Shown here one piece after another: positions 54,676 to 63,252 of a stretch of 64,000 nt of DNA. Positions within the stretch are counted from its first letter, which is position 1. Each line of letters opens with the position of its first letter. The notes beneath the pieces were generated by a model. The model did no database searches and had not been told where the DNA came from. It worked only from the letters and a program-made list of their open reading frames with translations. A program made the position numbers and the translations under genes. Location of the stretch: NCBI RefSeq assembly GCF_900289045.1, contig NZ_LT985188.1, positions 3,410,001 to 3,474,000 on the forward strand, in the 5' to 3' direction. Source of the stretch: Micropruina glycogenica (GTDB lineage: Bacteria; Actinomycetota; Actinomycetes; Propionibacteriales; Propionibacteriaceae).

Positions 54676-57507
54676 ATGAGCGCACTCGTCGACGCCCTGC
54701 AGCAGGCTCTCGGTGGCGACCCGGTCAGTGACCGGCCCATCGACGTCTCGCGGCTCAGCCATGACGCCTCCCACTACCTGCTACGGCCCCAGGCTGTGGT
54801 GCTCGCCCGCGAGACCGGCGACGTGGCCCGGGCGGTCGCCGTCGCTCGCGAGCACGGCGTCGGGGTCACCTTTCGCTCCGGCGGCACCTCGCTGAGCGGC
54901 CAGGGCGTCGGCGACGGGGTGCTGATCGACACCCGACGCGGGTTTCGCGACATCGAGGTGCTGAACGACGGGGCCCGGGTGCGCTGCCAGCCCGGCGCCA
55001 CCGTGCGCGCGGTCAACGCCAGGCTCGCCCCCTACGGCCGCATTCTCGGGCCCGACCCTGCCAGCGAGATCGCCTGCACCATCGGCGGCGTAGTGGCCAA
55101 CAACTCCTCGGGCATGGCCTGCGGCACCACCCAGAACACCTACCGCACCCTGGCCGGCCTGGAGGTGGTGCTGCTCAGCGGCACGGTGATCGAGACCGGC
55201 GCGGCCGACGCCGACGCCGAGCTCAAGGCGCTCGAGCCCGAACTGTGGCAGGGTCTGGCCGAGCTGCGCGACCGGGTGCGCGGCAACCCCGAGTCGGTGC
55301 GCCGCATCGAGCATCTGTTCTCGATGAAGAACACCATGGGTTACGGCATCAACAGCTTTCTCGATCACGACGAGCCGGTGCAGATCCTGGCCCACCTGAT
55401 GGTCGGCTCCGAGGGCACGCTCGGCTTCATCGCGTCCGCCACCTTCGAGACCGTGCCGCTGCTGCCGAAGGCGTCCACCGCGCTGCTGATCTTCGACAGC
55501 ATCGCCCACGCCACCACCGCGCTGCCCGACCTGATCGCCGCCGGCGCCCGCACCGCCGAGTTGATGGACGCCGTCTCGCTGCGGGTCGCGCAGGCGCTGC
55601 CGAACCCGCTGGAGGCGCTGCGTCCGCTGGTGGTCGACCAGCACACCGCCCTGCTGGTCGAGGCGCAGGCCCAACAGGCCGACGAGTTGGCCGGCACCGT
55701 GGCAGACCTCACCGCAGTGGTGGCCCGGCTGAACGGCCTGACCGCCCTCGGCCTGCCGGCGGCGTTCTCGGCCGATCCGCTGGCCCGCGCCCGCGCCTGG
55801 CAGGTGCGCAAGGGCCTCTACACCGCGGTGGCCGGCGCTCGCCGGCCGGGGTCGACGGCCCTGCTCGAAGACATCGTGGTGCCCATGCCGGCCCTCACCG
55901 AAACCGTCAGTCGCCTCGGTGAACTGACCGCCGGTCACGGGTATCGCGACTCGGTGATCTTCGGTCACGCCAAAGAGGGCAACCTGCACTTCATGATCGA
56001 TCCCGATCTGCGCGAACCGACGCAGATCGACGTGCTGGCCGCGTTCACCGAAGACCTCGTCGACCTGGTGCTCGACATGGACGGCTCGCTGAAGGCCGAA
56101 CACGGCACCGGACGCGCGATGGCGCCCTTCGTCGAGCGGCAGTACGGCCCGGAGTTGTACGACGTGATGAAGCAGGTCAAGCGACTGTTCGACCCGGCCG
56201 GCGTGCTGAACCCGGGGGTGATCATCACCACCGACGCCAACGCGCACCTGGTCGACCTGAAGCTGCCCGAACTGGTCGACCCCTTGGTCGACCGCTGCGT
56301 CGAGTGCGGCTACTGCGAACCCAGCTGCCCGAGCAAGGACGTCACCACCACTCCCCGGCAGCGCATCGCGCTGCTGCGCGACGAGGCGTCCGGGGTGCCG
56401 GGTATCGAGCAGGACTACTCCTACATGGGCGTGCAGACCTGCGCGGCCGACTCGCTGTGCCTGCTGGCCTGCCCGGTCAGCATCGACACCGGCGTGTTTA
56501 TGAAGCAGCACCGGCGCGAGGCGCAGCCGGCGGTGGCGCAGAAGATCGGCGTGGGCCTGGCCGAACACTGGAAGCCGACGCTGGCCACGCTGCGCGGTGC
56601 GCTCACCGTCACCGACAAGGTGCCGGGTTCGGTGCTGGCCGGGGTGACCGGTGCGATCCGCAAGGTGCTACCCACCGACCTGGTGCCGCTGGCCGGCGAC
56701 GACCTGCCGGGCCCCGGACGATCCCGCACCAAGCTCGATGCCGGCCCCGCCGATGGGGCGGCCGAGGTGGTGTTCTTCGCCTCGTGCATGGGGGAGTTGT
56801 TCGAACCCTGCGGCGGCGACGCGGTGCCCGGCCCGGCCCGATCGTTCCTGGAACTGTGCGCGCGGGCCGGGGTGCCCGTGCGGCTGCCCGAGAACCTGTC
56901 GTCGCTGTGCTGCGGCACGGTCTGGCGCTCCAAGGGGCTGGCCGACGGCGCGACCGCGATGGCGGTGCGCACCGCGTCCGCCCTGCTGGTGGCCAGCGAG
57001 AACGGACGGCTGCCGGTGGTCTGTGAGGCCAGCAGCTGCACCCACGGCCTGCACACCCTGCAGCACGACCTGTTGGTGGGCGGCGAGCAGGAGTTGGCCG
57101 AGCAGGTGGCGGTGCTGACCGTGATCGACTCGTCGCGCTACGTCGCGCAACACTTGCTGCCCAAGCTGCAGGTGAACCGCCGGCTCGGCTCGGTGGTGCT
57201 GCACCCGACCTGTTCGGATCGTCATGCCGGCGACGTCGACCACCTGCGCGCGGTCGCGGCGGCCTGCGCCGACGAAGTGGTCGTACCGTTCGACGCCGGC
57301 TGCTGCGCCTTCGCCGGCGACCGGGGCCTGCTTCACCCCGAGCTGACCGCGTCGGCCACGACGCGCGAAGCCGCCGAGGTGCGTCGCGGCGACTACGACG
57401 CCTACCTGTCCTCCAACCGCACGTGTGAACTCGGCATGAGCCGGGCCACCGGGCACAGCTATCGCCACGCGATCGAGCTGCTGGAGGAGCTCACCCGCCC
57501 TGTTTGA
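54676..57507 (+). CDS. FAD-binding and Fe-S D-lactate dehydrogenase (quinone-linked type)
   Basis: 943 residues. The FAD-binding PCMH domain (about 35-270) has FRSGGTSLSGQG and IGGVVANNSSGMACG; the FAD-oxidase C domain has EAQAQQADEL and FGHAKEGNLHFMIDPD (parts). Then a ferredoxin-like part, CVECGYCEPSCPSKD and CAADSLCLLACPV, and a C-terminal CCG-type Cys-rich region (SSLCCGTVWRSKG, GCCAFAGDRG). This is the fused Dld/GlcD-GlcF type that oxidises D-lactate (or a 2-hydroxy acid) to pyruvate. Gene follows the GntR operator; the permease is next. Confidence 0.92.
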   Translation: MSALVDALQQALGGDPVSDRPIDVSRLSHDASHYLLRPQAVVLARETGDVARAVAVAREHGVGVTFRSGGTSLSGQGVGDGVLIDTRRGFRDIEVLNDGARVRCQPGATVRAVNARLAPYGRILGPDPASEIACTIGGVVANNSSGMACGTTQNTYRTLAGLEVVLLSGTVIETGAADADAELKALEPELWQGLAELRDRVRGNPESVRRIEHLFSMKNTMGYGINSFLDHDEPVQILAHLMVGSEGTLGFIASATFETVPLLPKASTALLIFDSIAHATTALPDLIAAGARTAELMDAVSLRVAQALPNPLEALRPLVVDQHTALLVEAQAQQADELAGTVADLTAVVARLNGLTALGLPAAFSADPLARARAWQVRKGLYTAVAGARRPGSTALLEDIVVPMPALTETVSRLGELTAGHGYRDSVIFGHAKEGNLHFMIDPDLREPTQIDVLAAFTEDLVDLVLDMDGSLKAEHGTGRAMAPFVERQYGPELYDVMKQVKRLFDPAGVLNPGVIITTDANAHLVDLKLPELVDPLVDRCVECGYCEPSCPSKDVTTTPRQRIALLRDEASGVPGIEQDYSYMGVQTCAADSLCLLACPVSIDTGVFMKQHRREAQPAVAQKIGVGLAEHWKPTLATLRGALTVTDKVPGSVLAGVTGAIRKVLPTDLVPLAGDDLPGPGRSRTKLDAGPADGAAEVVFFASCMGELFEPCGGDAVPGPARSFLELCARAGVPVRLPENLSSLCCGTVWRSKGLADGATAMAVRTASALLVASENGRLPVVCEASSCTHGLHTLQHDLLVGGEQELAEQVAVLTVIDSSRYVAQHLLPKLQVNRRLGSVVLHPTCSDRHAGDVDHLRAVAAACADEVVVPFDAGCCAFAGDRGLLHPELTASATTREAAEVRRGDYDAYLSSNRTCELGMSRATGHSYRHAIELLEELTRPV

Positions 57508-57552
57508 TACTGTCCCCAACACCTCGCCCGCTCAAGCACTCCGGAGAACGTC

Positions 57553-59241
57553 ATGAACTTCACACCACAAATCGCGCCGCTCGGGTCACTGTGGCTCTCG
57601 GCCATCGTCGGACTGTTACCACTGATCACCATGTTCGTCACGCTGGGCTGGCTGCGCTGGAAGGCGCACTGGGCCGGGCTGACCTCGGTCGGCGTGGCGA
57701 TCATCGTCGCCGTGTTCGCCTTTCACATGCCCTTCCCGTTGGCGTTTCTGTCGGCCACCCAGGGTGCCGTGTTCGGCGTCTTTCCGATCATGTGGATCGT
57801 CTTCACCGCCATCGCGCTCTACCAGATCACCGTGGTGAGCGGCCGCTTCGAAGACCTGCGTTCGGTGTTCGCCCTGGTCAGCGACGACCCGCGGGTGCAG
57901 GCGATGCTGATCGCCTTCTGCTTCGGCGGCCTGCTCGAGGCACTGGCCGGTTTCGGCGCCCCGGTGGCGATCACCGGCGTGATGCTGATGGCGATCGGCT
58001 TCTCGGCCCTGCGCGCCGCCGTGGTGGTGCTGGTGGCCAACACCGCCCCGGTGGCCTTCGGCGCCATCGCCATTCCGATCATCACCGCCGGCAACCTGAC
58101 CAAGATTCCCTACCAGCAGATCGGTGCCTACGTCGGTCACCAGACCCCGCTTCTGGCCGCCTTCGTGCCGTTGGTGCTGGTGTTCCTGGCCGACGGCAAG
58201 CGCGGCTTCAAGCAACTGTGGCCGGTCGCGCTGGCCACCGGCCTGGCGTTCGCCGTGGCCCAGTGGGTGTCGGCCACCTGGCTGTCGGTCGAGCTCACCG
58301 ACATCATCGCCTCGCTGGTCGGCCTGGGCGTGGCGGTGCTGTTCCTGCGTTTCTGGCAGCCGCAGGGCGGCGCCGACGCGCTGGCCTCGCTGCACCACGA
58401 TCGCGACACCGAGCTGGCCGCCATGACCGACAAAGAGCGCGCCGCGCTGCCCCAGCTGCACGACAGCAAGGGCGCGGCGAAGCTCGACGGCGGACGCATC
58501 TTCATGGCCCTGTTCCCGTACCTTCTGGTCATCGCGGTGTTCGCGGTGACCAAGCTGACCCCGGCGATCTCGGCGTGGCTGGCGTCCACCGACATCAAGA
58601 TTCCGTGGCCGGGGTTGAACGGGCACATCATCACCGCGGCAGGCACGCCGTCCACCTCGACGATCTACAACTTCCAGTGGCTGAGTTCGCCGGGTACGTC
58701 GCTGCTGATCTCGATGTTCATCGTGGCCGCGGTGTACAAGGTGTCGGCCAAGGACGTGTTCGGCGAACTCGGCGCCACCGTGGTGAAGCTGCGGTTCTCG
58801 ATTCTCACCGTGGCGTCGGTGCTGGCGCTGGCCTACGTGATGAACTTCTCGGGCCAGACCATCACCATCGGCACCTGGATCGCCGGCACCGGTGCGGCGT
58901 TCGCGTTCTTCAGCCCGATTCTGGGGTGGATCGGCACCGCTGTCACCGGTTCGGACACCTCGGCCAACGCGCTGTTCGCGACCCTGCAGCAGACGGCCGG
59001 CAAGGCGGCCGGTATCGACCCGACCCTGCTGGTGGCGGCCAACACCTCCGGTGGCGTGGTCGGCAAGATGATCAGCCCTCAGAACCTCACCATCGCGGCC
59101 ACGGCCGTGGGCCTGCTGGGCCGCGAGTCCGACATTCTGCGCAAGGTGCTGTGGTGGAGCCTCGGCATGCTGATCGTGCTGTGCCTGCTGGTGGGGCTGC
59201 AATCCACCCCGGTGCTCAGTTGGATGCTGCCGAAGTTCTGA
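57553..59241 (+). CDS. lctP: L-lactate permease
   Basis: 562 residues. LctP family: about 13 membrane helices, with LLEALAGFGAPVAITGVML, MNFSGQTITIGTWIAGTGAAFAFFSPILGW (parts) and SGGVVGKMISPQNLTIAATAVGL (parts), all family hallmarks. Imports lactate (and glycolate in some hosts) with protons. 45 bp after the dehydrogenase; same operon. Confidence 0.95.
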   Translation: MNFTPQIAPLGSLWLSAIVGLLPLITMFVTLGWLRWKAHWAGLTSVGVAIIVAVFAFHMPFPLAFLSATQGAVFGVFPIMWIVFTAIALYQITVVSGRFEDLRSVFALVSDDPRVQAMLIAFCFGGLLEALAGFGAPVAITGVMLMAIGFSALRAAVVVLVANTAPVAFGAIAIPIITAGNLTKIPYQQIGAYVGHQTPLLAAFVPLVLVFLADGKRGFKQLWPVALATGLAFAVAQWVSATWLSVELTDIIASLVGLGVAVLFLRFWQPQGGADALASLHHDRDTELAAMTDKERAALPQLHDSKGAAKLDGGRIFMALFPYLLVIAVFAVTKLTPAISAWLASTDIKIPWPGLNGHIITAAGTPSTSTIYNFQWLSSPGTSLLISMFIVAAVYKVSAKDVFGELGATVVKLRFSILTVASVLALAYVMNFSGQTITIGTWIAGTGAAFAFFSPILGWIGTAVTGSDTSANALFATLQQTAGKAAGIDPTLLVAANTSGGVVGKMISPQNLTIAATAVGLLGRESDILRKVLWWSLGMLIVLCLLVGLQSTPVLSWMLPKF

Positions 59242-59303
59242 CCCACGACCGGGTCGCGGCTCGCACTCGTCCCCCCGAACGTGAGCGCGCGACCGAGGCG
59301 GAC

Positions 59304-59341
59304 GGCGGCTCAACAACCATCCCCCCGGTTGTCGAGCCGCC
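59304..59341 (+). terminator. Stem-loop after lctP
   Basis: GGCGGCTCAACAACC (59304-59318) and GGTTGTCGAGCCGCC (59327-59341) pair with one mismatch around ATCCCCCC. It lies 62 bp after the lctP stop and probably ends the lactate operon. No T-run follows. Confidence 0.65.
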
Positions 59342-59376
59342 GCCCACCGGCTGGTCCGGGGGTGCAGGATGGACCC

Positions 59377-59871
59377 ATGCAACGCGACGACGATGCGGCC
59401 GTTCTGCCCGAAGGCGCCCAACGAGTCTCAGCCAGACTGGCCGAACTCGGCCACCGGCACACCCCGGTGATGCTGGCCGATTCGGCCCGCACCGCTCAGG
59501 ACGCGGCCGACGCCCTCGGCGTCGAGTTGGGCCAGATCGTCAAGAGCATCATCTTTCGCCGCCGGGTCGACGACGCCGCGGTGCTGGTGATGACCTCGGG
59601 CGATCGCCGGGTCGACGAAAACAAGGTGGCCATGAAGGTGGGGGAGCTCACCCGGGCCGACGGCGCCTTCGTCAAGCAGTCGACCGGTTTCTCCATCGGC
59701 GGAGTGTCACCGGTGGCGCACGCCACCCCCAGCGTCGAGCTGATCGACACCGAGCTGTTCCGCTTCGACGAGATCTGGGCCGCCGCCGGCCACCCGCATG
59801 CCGTGTTCAAGCTCAGCCCCGACGATCTGGTTCGGCTGACCGGCGCGCCCGTGGCCGACGTCACGGCCTGA
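59377..59871 (+). CDS. YbaK/EbsC-type Cys-tRNA(Pro) deacylase
   Basis: 164 residues from ATG 59377. Aminoacyl-tRNA editing fold with the family Lys in GQIVKSIIFRRR, MTSGDRRVDENKVAMKVG (parts), TGFSIGGVSPVAH and HAVFKLSPDDLVRLTG. Hydrolyses mischarged tRNA, typically Cys-tRNA(Pro). A CAGGAT box 6 nt before the start allows a leaderless mRNA. Confidence 0.9.
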   Translation: MQRDDDAAVLPEGAQRVSARLAELGHRHTPVMLADSARTAQDAADALGVELGQIVKSIIFRRRVDDAAVLVMTSGDRRVDENKVAMKVGELTRADGAFVKQSTGFSIGGVSPVAHATPSVELIDTELFRFDEIWAAAGHPHAVFKLSPDDLVRLTGAPVADVTA

Positions 59872-59872
59872 G

Positions 59873-60504
59873 GTGACGTTCGCCCAGGCGCTGCTCGGGT
59901 TCGCCGCGGTCGCCGCGGTGCTCACCGTGATACCGGGTCTCGACACCACCCTGGTGCTGCGCTCGGCGCTGGTGCGGGGCAACGGGTACGCCGTCGCCAC
60001 TGCGCTCGGCATCGGTACCGGGGCGCTGATCTGGGGCGCGGCCGCGGCGGTGGGGGCCGCGGCCCTGTTGGCGGCGTCCGAGGTCGCCTACCGGGTGGTC
60101 ACCCTCGGCGGCGCGGTGTACCTGGTGTATCTGGGTGTGATGCTGATCGTGAAGAGCTTTCGGACGCACGGACTCGAGGTCGAAGGGACTGCCGTGAGGC
60201 CATCGCGAAGTGGCGGGGCTTTCTGATCGGGGTGTGGACCAACCTGCTCAACCCCAAGATCGGCGCGTTCTACCTGGCCACCATTCCGCAGTTCGTGCCC
60301 GCCGGAGTTTCGCCGCTGGGCATGGGGCTGCTGCTGGCCGGGGTGCACGACCTGCTGGCCGTGGCCTGGTTCGCTTTGATCATCGCCGGGGCGAGCTACG
60401 CCCGGCGCTGGCTGGCGAACGCGCGTGCGCTGCGCGTCGTCGACCGCGTTGCGGGCGTCACCCTGGTCGGGTTCGGCGTGAAGCTGGCACTTCCGGGCCA
60501 CTGA
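59873..60504 (+). pseudogene. LysE-family exporter with frameshift
   Basis: GTG 59873 is next to the YbaK stop. The first half codes three helices (ALLGFAAVAAVLTVIPGLDTTLVL, VATALGIGTGALIWGAAAAVGAAALL, AVYLVYLGVMLIVKSF), and ends in a short nonsense tail at 60226. From about 60190 another frame carries on: REAIAKWRGFLIGVW, TNLLNPKIGAFYLATIPQF, then three helices to 60504. The sum, 632 bp, is 3n+2, so one base is missing between about 60170 and 60192. Original length ~210, normal for LysE/RhtB. Pseudogene or sequence error. Confidence 0.8.
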
Positions 60505-60516
60505 GCTCGGTCGTGC

Positions 60517-60903
60517 TCAGGTTTCGATCCACAGGCAGAACGGGTGCCCGGCCGGGTCGAGGCATACCCGTACGTCCGCCTGGGGCTGGTAGGGCGCCAT
60601 GCGGGCGCCGCACTGCAGCGCGTGGCGCAGCCCGGCCTGCAGATCGTCCACCTGAATCTCGAGATGAAGCTGCATCTGCTGGTCGCCGGGCCCGCCGGGC
60701 CACACGGGGTGCACGTGGTTGGGTTCGAGTTGACACGCGATGCCGACACCGCCGTCGGGGTTACGAACGGCCACCCAGCTCAGGTCGTCGGTGGGGCCGA
60801 GCTGCCAGCCCAGCAGCCTGGCGTAGAAACGGGCCAGCGACACCGGGTCTGGTGCGCCCAGCGTCACGGTGCTCAGTCGAATCCCCTGCATGGGCCCAGC
60901 CAA
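60517..60903 (-). CDS. VOC-family (glyoxalase-like) protein
   Basis: 128 residues. Single vicinal-oxygen-chelate module pair: LSTVTLGAPDPVSLARFYARLLGW at the N-terminus (in parts), and DPAGHPFCLWIET at the end; a His and Glu sit where metal is bound. The ATG at 60891 (MQGIRL) is another possible start. Function unknown. Confidence 0.83.
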   Translation of the reverse strand: MAGPMQGIRLSTVTLGAPDPVSLARFYARLLGWQLGPTDDLSWVAVRNPDGGVGIACQLEPNHVHPVWPGGPGDQQMQLHLEIQVDDLQAGLRHALQCGARMAPYQPQADVRVCLDPAGHPFCLWIET

Positions 60904-60934
60904 CCACCGCCGCGCCGCACGCGCCAGAAAACCC

Positions 60935-61735
60935 TCACACGTGAATGATGAGCTCGCCGTGCAGCAGAGTGAACCAGCCGTCGGGGTCGGCTGCCCAGGC
61001 CCGCCAGGCGTCCGAGATTCCGTGCAGTTCGTCGGCTGTGGCGAGGCTGCGCCGCAGCACCTGGTCGGCCACCGCCGAGGTCAGTATGCGGTCGGCCCAG
61101 CCGAGTCCCCAGGCCGTTCGTGATTCGTCGTCGGCGTAACACCAGACCGACGCCGTCGCAGTGACGTTCGAGCAGCCGGCCTCACGCGCCCAGGCGAGCA
61201 GCCGGCGACCCGCGTCCGGCTCGCCGCCGTTTGCCCTGGCCAACTGCAGGTACAGGTCGAGCCAACGGCCGAGGGCCGGGCTCGGGGGGTACCAGGTGAA
61301 GGCGCTGTAGTCGGCGTCGCGCACCGCCACCACCCCGCCTGGACGGCAGACTCGCACCATCTCGCGCAGTGCCTGCACCGGGTCGGGCAGGTGCTGCAGC
61401 ACCTGATGGGCGTGCACCACGTCGAAACTGTCGTCGGGCAAGTCAAGCGCGTGCACGTCGCCCGCCAGGTAGTCGACGTTCTCGACCCCTGACGCCTCGA
61501 CACCTTCATGGGTCAGCGCCACCACCGCATCGGACGTCTCGAGCGCCGTCACCCGGCCCGGTGCGACCAGGCGGGCGAGGTCGGCGGTGATGGTGCCAGG
61601 GCCGGCGCCCACGTCGAGCAGGCGCTGCCCGGGCTGTAGGTGGGGCAGCAGGTAGGCGGCCGAGTTGGCCGCGGTGCGGGCACGGTGAGATCGCAGCACG
61701 CTCTCGGCGTGCCCGTGAGTGTAGGCCGATGACAT
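60935..61735 (-). CDS. Class I SAM-dependent methyltransferase
   Basis: 266 residues from ATG 61735. Motif I LLDVGAGPGTITADLAR; then VTALETSDAVV, DLPDDSFDVVHAHQVLQHLPDP (parts) and REMVRVCRPGGVVAVRD. UbiE/Coq5-like core with a C-terminal cap. Substrate unknown. Flanked by VOC genes. Confidence 0.88.
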   Translation of the reverse strand: MSSAYTHGHAESVLRSHRARTAANSAAYLLPHLQPGQRLLDVGAGPGTITADLARLVAPGRVTALETSDAVVALTHEGVEASGVENVDYLAGDVHALDLPDDSFDVVHAHQVLQHLPDPVQALREMVRVCRPGGVVAVRDADYSAFTWYPPSPALGRWLDLYLQLARANGGEPDAGRRLLAWAREAGCSNVTATASVWCYADDESRTAWGLGWADRILTSAVADQVLRRSLATADELHGISDAWRAWAADPDGWFTLLHGELIIHV

Positions 61736-61755
61736 GCCAGCCGACGCTACCGGCG

Positions 61756-62841
61756 TCAGCCGCGGGTGTAGAACTCCAGGGCGATGTTGTCCGGGTCGCG
61801 GAAGGCGATCAGGTCGCCGGTGGCGCCTCGGGTCACATCGCCGTGCGCTACGCCCAAGCCGTCGAGGTGGGCGATCCACGCGTCGAGGGTCGCCCGATCG
61901 GCAACCGCGACGCCGAGGTGGTCGAGACCGGCGTGGCGTTCGTTGAAGGGCCCCGGCTCGGCGAACTCACCATGCTCGGTGAGGGTGATCAACAGGTCGT
62001 CCCGAATCAGCATGGCCTTGGCCATGCCGTTGACCTGTACCCGCCGCCTCTCGGCGAAGCCCAGCACCTCGGTGTACCAGCGCACGCTGCGGTCGAGGTC
62101 GCTGACGCTCAGGGTGATGTGGTGAATGCCGTCGATGCTTGGAGTTTCAGCCATGGGCATCAGTGAACACCCTCGGGCAGTGGGGGGCAGCGGTTGCAGG
62201 GTGCGCAAGACGATGCCGTACAGGGCGTCCACAACGTCTGCACTCTCGGACGTGACCTGAATGCTGAACACCCCGCGGTCATTGCGCGCCCAGAGCACAT
62301 GGCCGGGCACCCTGAGCGCGCCGCCGAAGAGCGTCAGCGTGCTGCGTAGCGTGGTGGCCGGCCCGAACACGGTCTCGGTTCGACCCCACCGCACGGCATC
62401 CATCTGCAGCGCTCGCACCTCGTCGGCCAGTTCGGCGGGCGTGGGCACGTGCTCGGACGGCGTGCGCATCACGTTGACGCTCGTGCCGTCTTCGGCCACG
62501 GCGAAGGCGTCGACGCCGGTCACCTGATGATGGGTCCACTCGTCCACGGTCGCCCCCGTGCGGTCGGCCATCTCTTGAAAAGTCACGAGTGCTCCGTACT
62601 CGGTCAGCAGGGAGTCGGGCCGGGTAAGCACCAGGTCGTCGGGAATCGCGAAACGAAGGCAGAAGTTCGGCGACTGCAGAAAGTGGAAGCCTGCCGGCAA
62701 CGACATCACTGGCACTGGGTTGACCGGCGTGCTGAGCAGCCGAAAGGTGCCGGGGGCGAGCGCTGCACCCAGGGTTGTCGCGGCGGCGAGACAGATCGCA
62801 CGGCGGCGAGAGACCTCACCGGCAGGCTCGTGCCAACGCAT
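61756..62841 (-). CDS. Exported-type N-terminal domain in frame with a VOC domain
   Basis: A single 361-residue open frame from ATG 62841. The first ~30 residues look like a twin-arginine or Sec signal (EVSRRRAICLAAATTLGAALAPG). Residues about 45-225 form a domain of unknown type with FHFLQSPNFCLRFAIPDDLVL and VFGPATTLRSTLTLFGGA (parts). From about 228 a VOC domain follows: MAETPSIDGIHHITLSVSDLDRS (parts) to IAFRDPDNIALEFYTRG. GAGGG lies 9 nt before ATG 62160, so the VOC part may also be an independent gene (61756-62160) with the upstream gene having lost its stop. A cytosolic VOC fused to an export signal is odd. Confidence 0.65.
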   Translation of the reverse strand: MRWHEPAGEVSRRRAICLAAATTLGAALAPGTFRLLSTPVNPVPVMSLPAGFHFLQSPNFCLRFAIPDDLVLTRPDSLLTEYGALVTFQEMADRTGATVDEWTHHQVTGVDAFAVAEDGTSVNVMRTPSEHVPTPAELADEVRALQMDAVRWGRTETVFGPATTLRSTLTLFGGALRVPGHVLWARNDRGVFSIQVTSESADVVDALYGIVLRTLQPLPPTARGCSLMPMAETPSIDGIHHITLSVSDLDRSVRWYTEVLGFAERRRVQVNGMAKAMLIRDDLLITLTEHGEFAEPGPFNERHAGLDHLGVAVADRATLDAWIAHLDGLGVAHGDVTRGATGDLIAFRDPDNIALEFYTRG

Positions 62842-63252
62842 ACCGCACCCTATCCAGAGCTCCAGGCGGTCGGTTGCCCCACCGTTCGAGCGCCCCGGCC
62901 GGTGCCGGCGATCGCGGTGCCGTGCTCTCGGTTGCGCCCGTGAAGACCACCGACGACCCGGCAGCGATCGAGAGGCCCGACGGTAGGGTTCTTGGCACCT
63001 CATGCGCACCGTCACTGCCCGTGCGGACGAGGGCCGATGAACTGCCCAAGGGTTGGCGAAGCCGGCCGAAGTGCAGTCCGCAGCCCGTCGAAACCAACCA
63101 GTTCACGTGGGTCGCCCACCTGAGCGTGCCGAAACCCCTGGCCGCACGAAGGTTCTCGAAGCGCTCGGCGAAAGAAGGTCAGCACTCCCGTCATCCCGGC
63201 GCAGGTCGGGATCTCGCGTATCCGGCGGGTTGGTGCGCGCGCTGACAGCTGA
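62842..63252. other. Intergenic region with decayed repeats
   Basis: No gene is convincing. Degenerate TCGAG-family arms occur around 63080-63160 (for example CCCGTCGAAACCAACCAG). A second-family copy, GTCATCCCGGCG...GTCGGGATCTC, lies at 63190-63215. The rest is unremarkable. Confidence 0.5.
63187..63217. repeat. Second-family palindrome copy
   Basis: GTCATCCCGGCG-CAG-GTCGGGATCTC. One arm has lost a base pair relative to the other copies. Confidence 0.65.

Noticed and set aside
57616-59421. 601-codon minus-strand frame opposite lctP
   Set aside because: Shadow frame, full of His/Arg/Gln runs; lctP itself is unambiguous.
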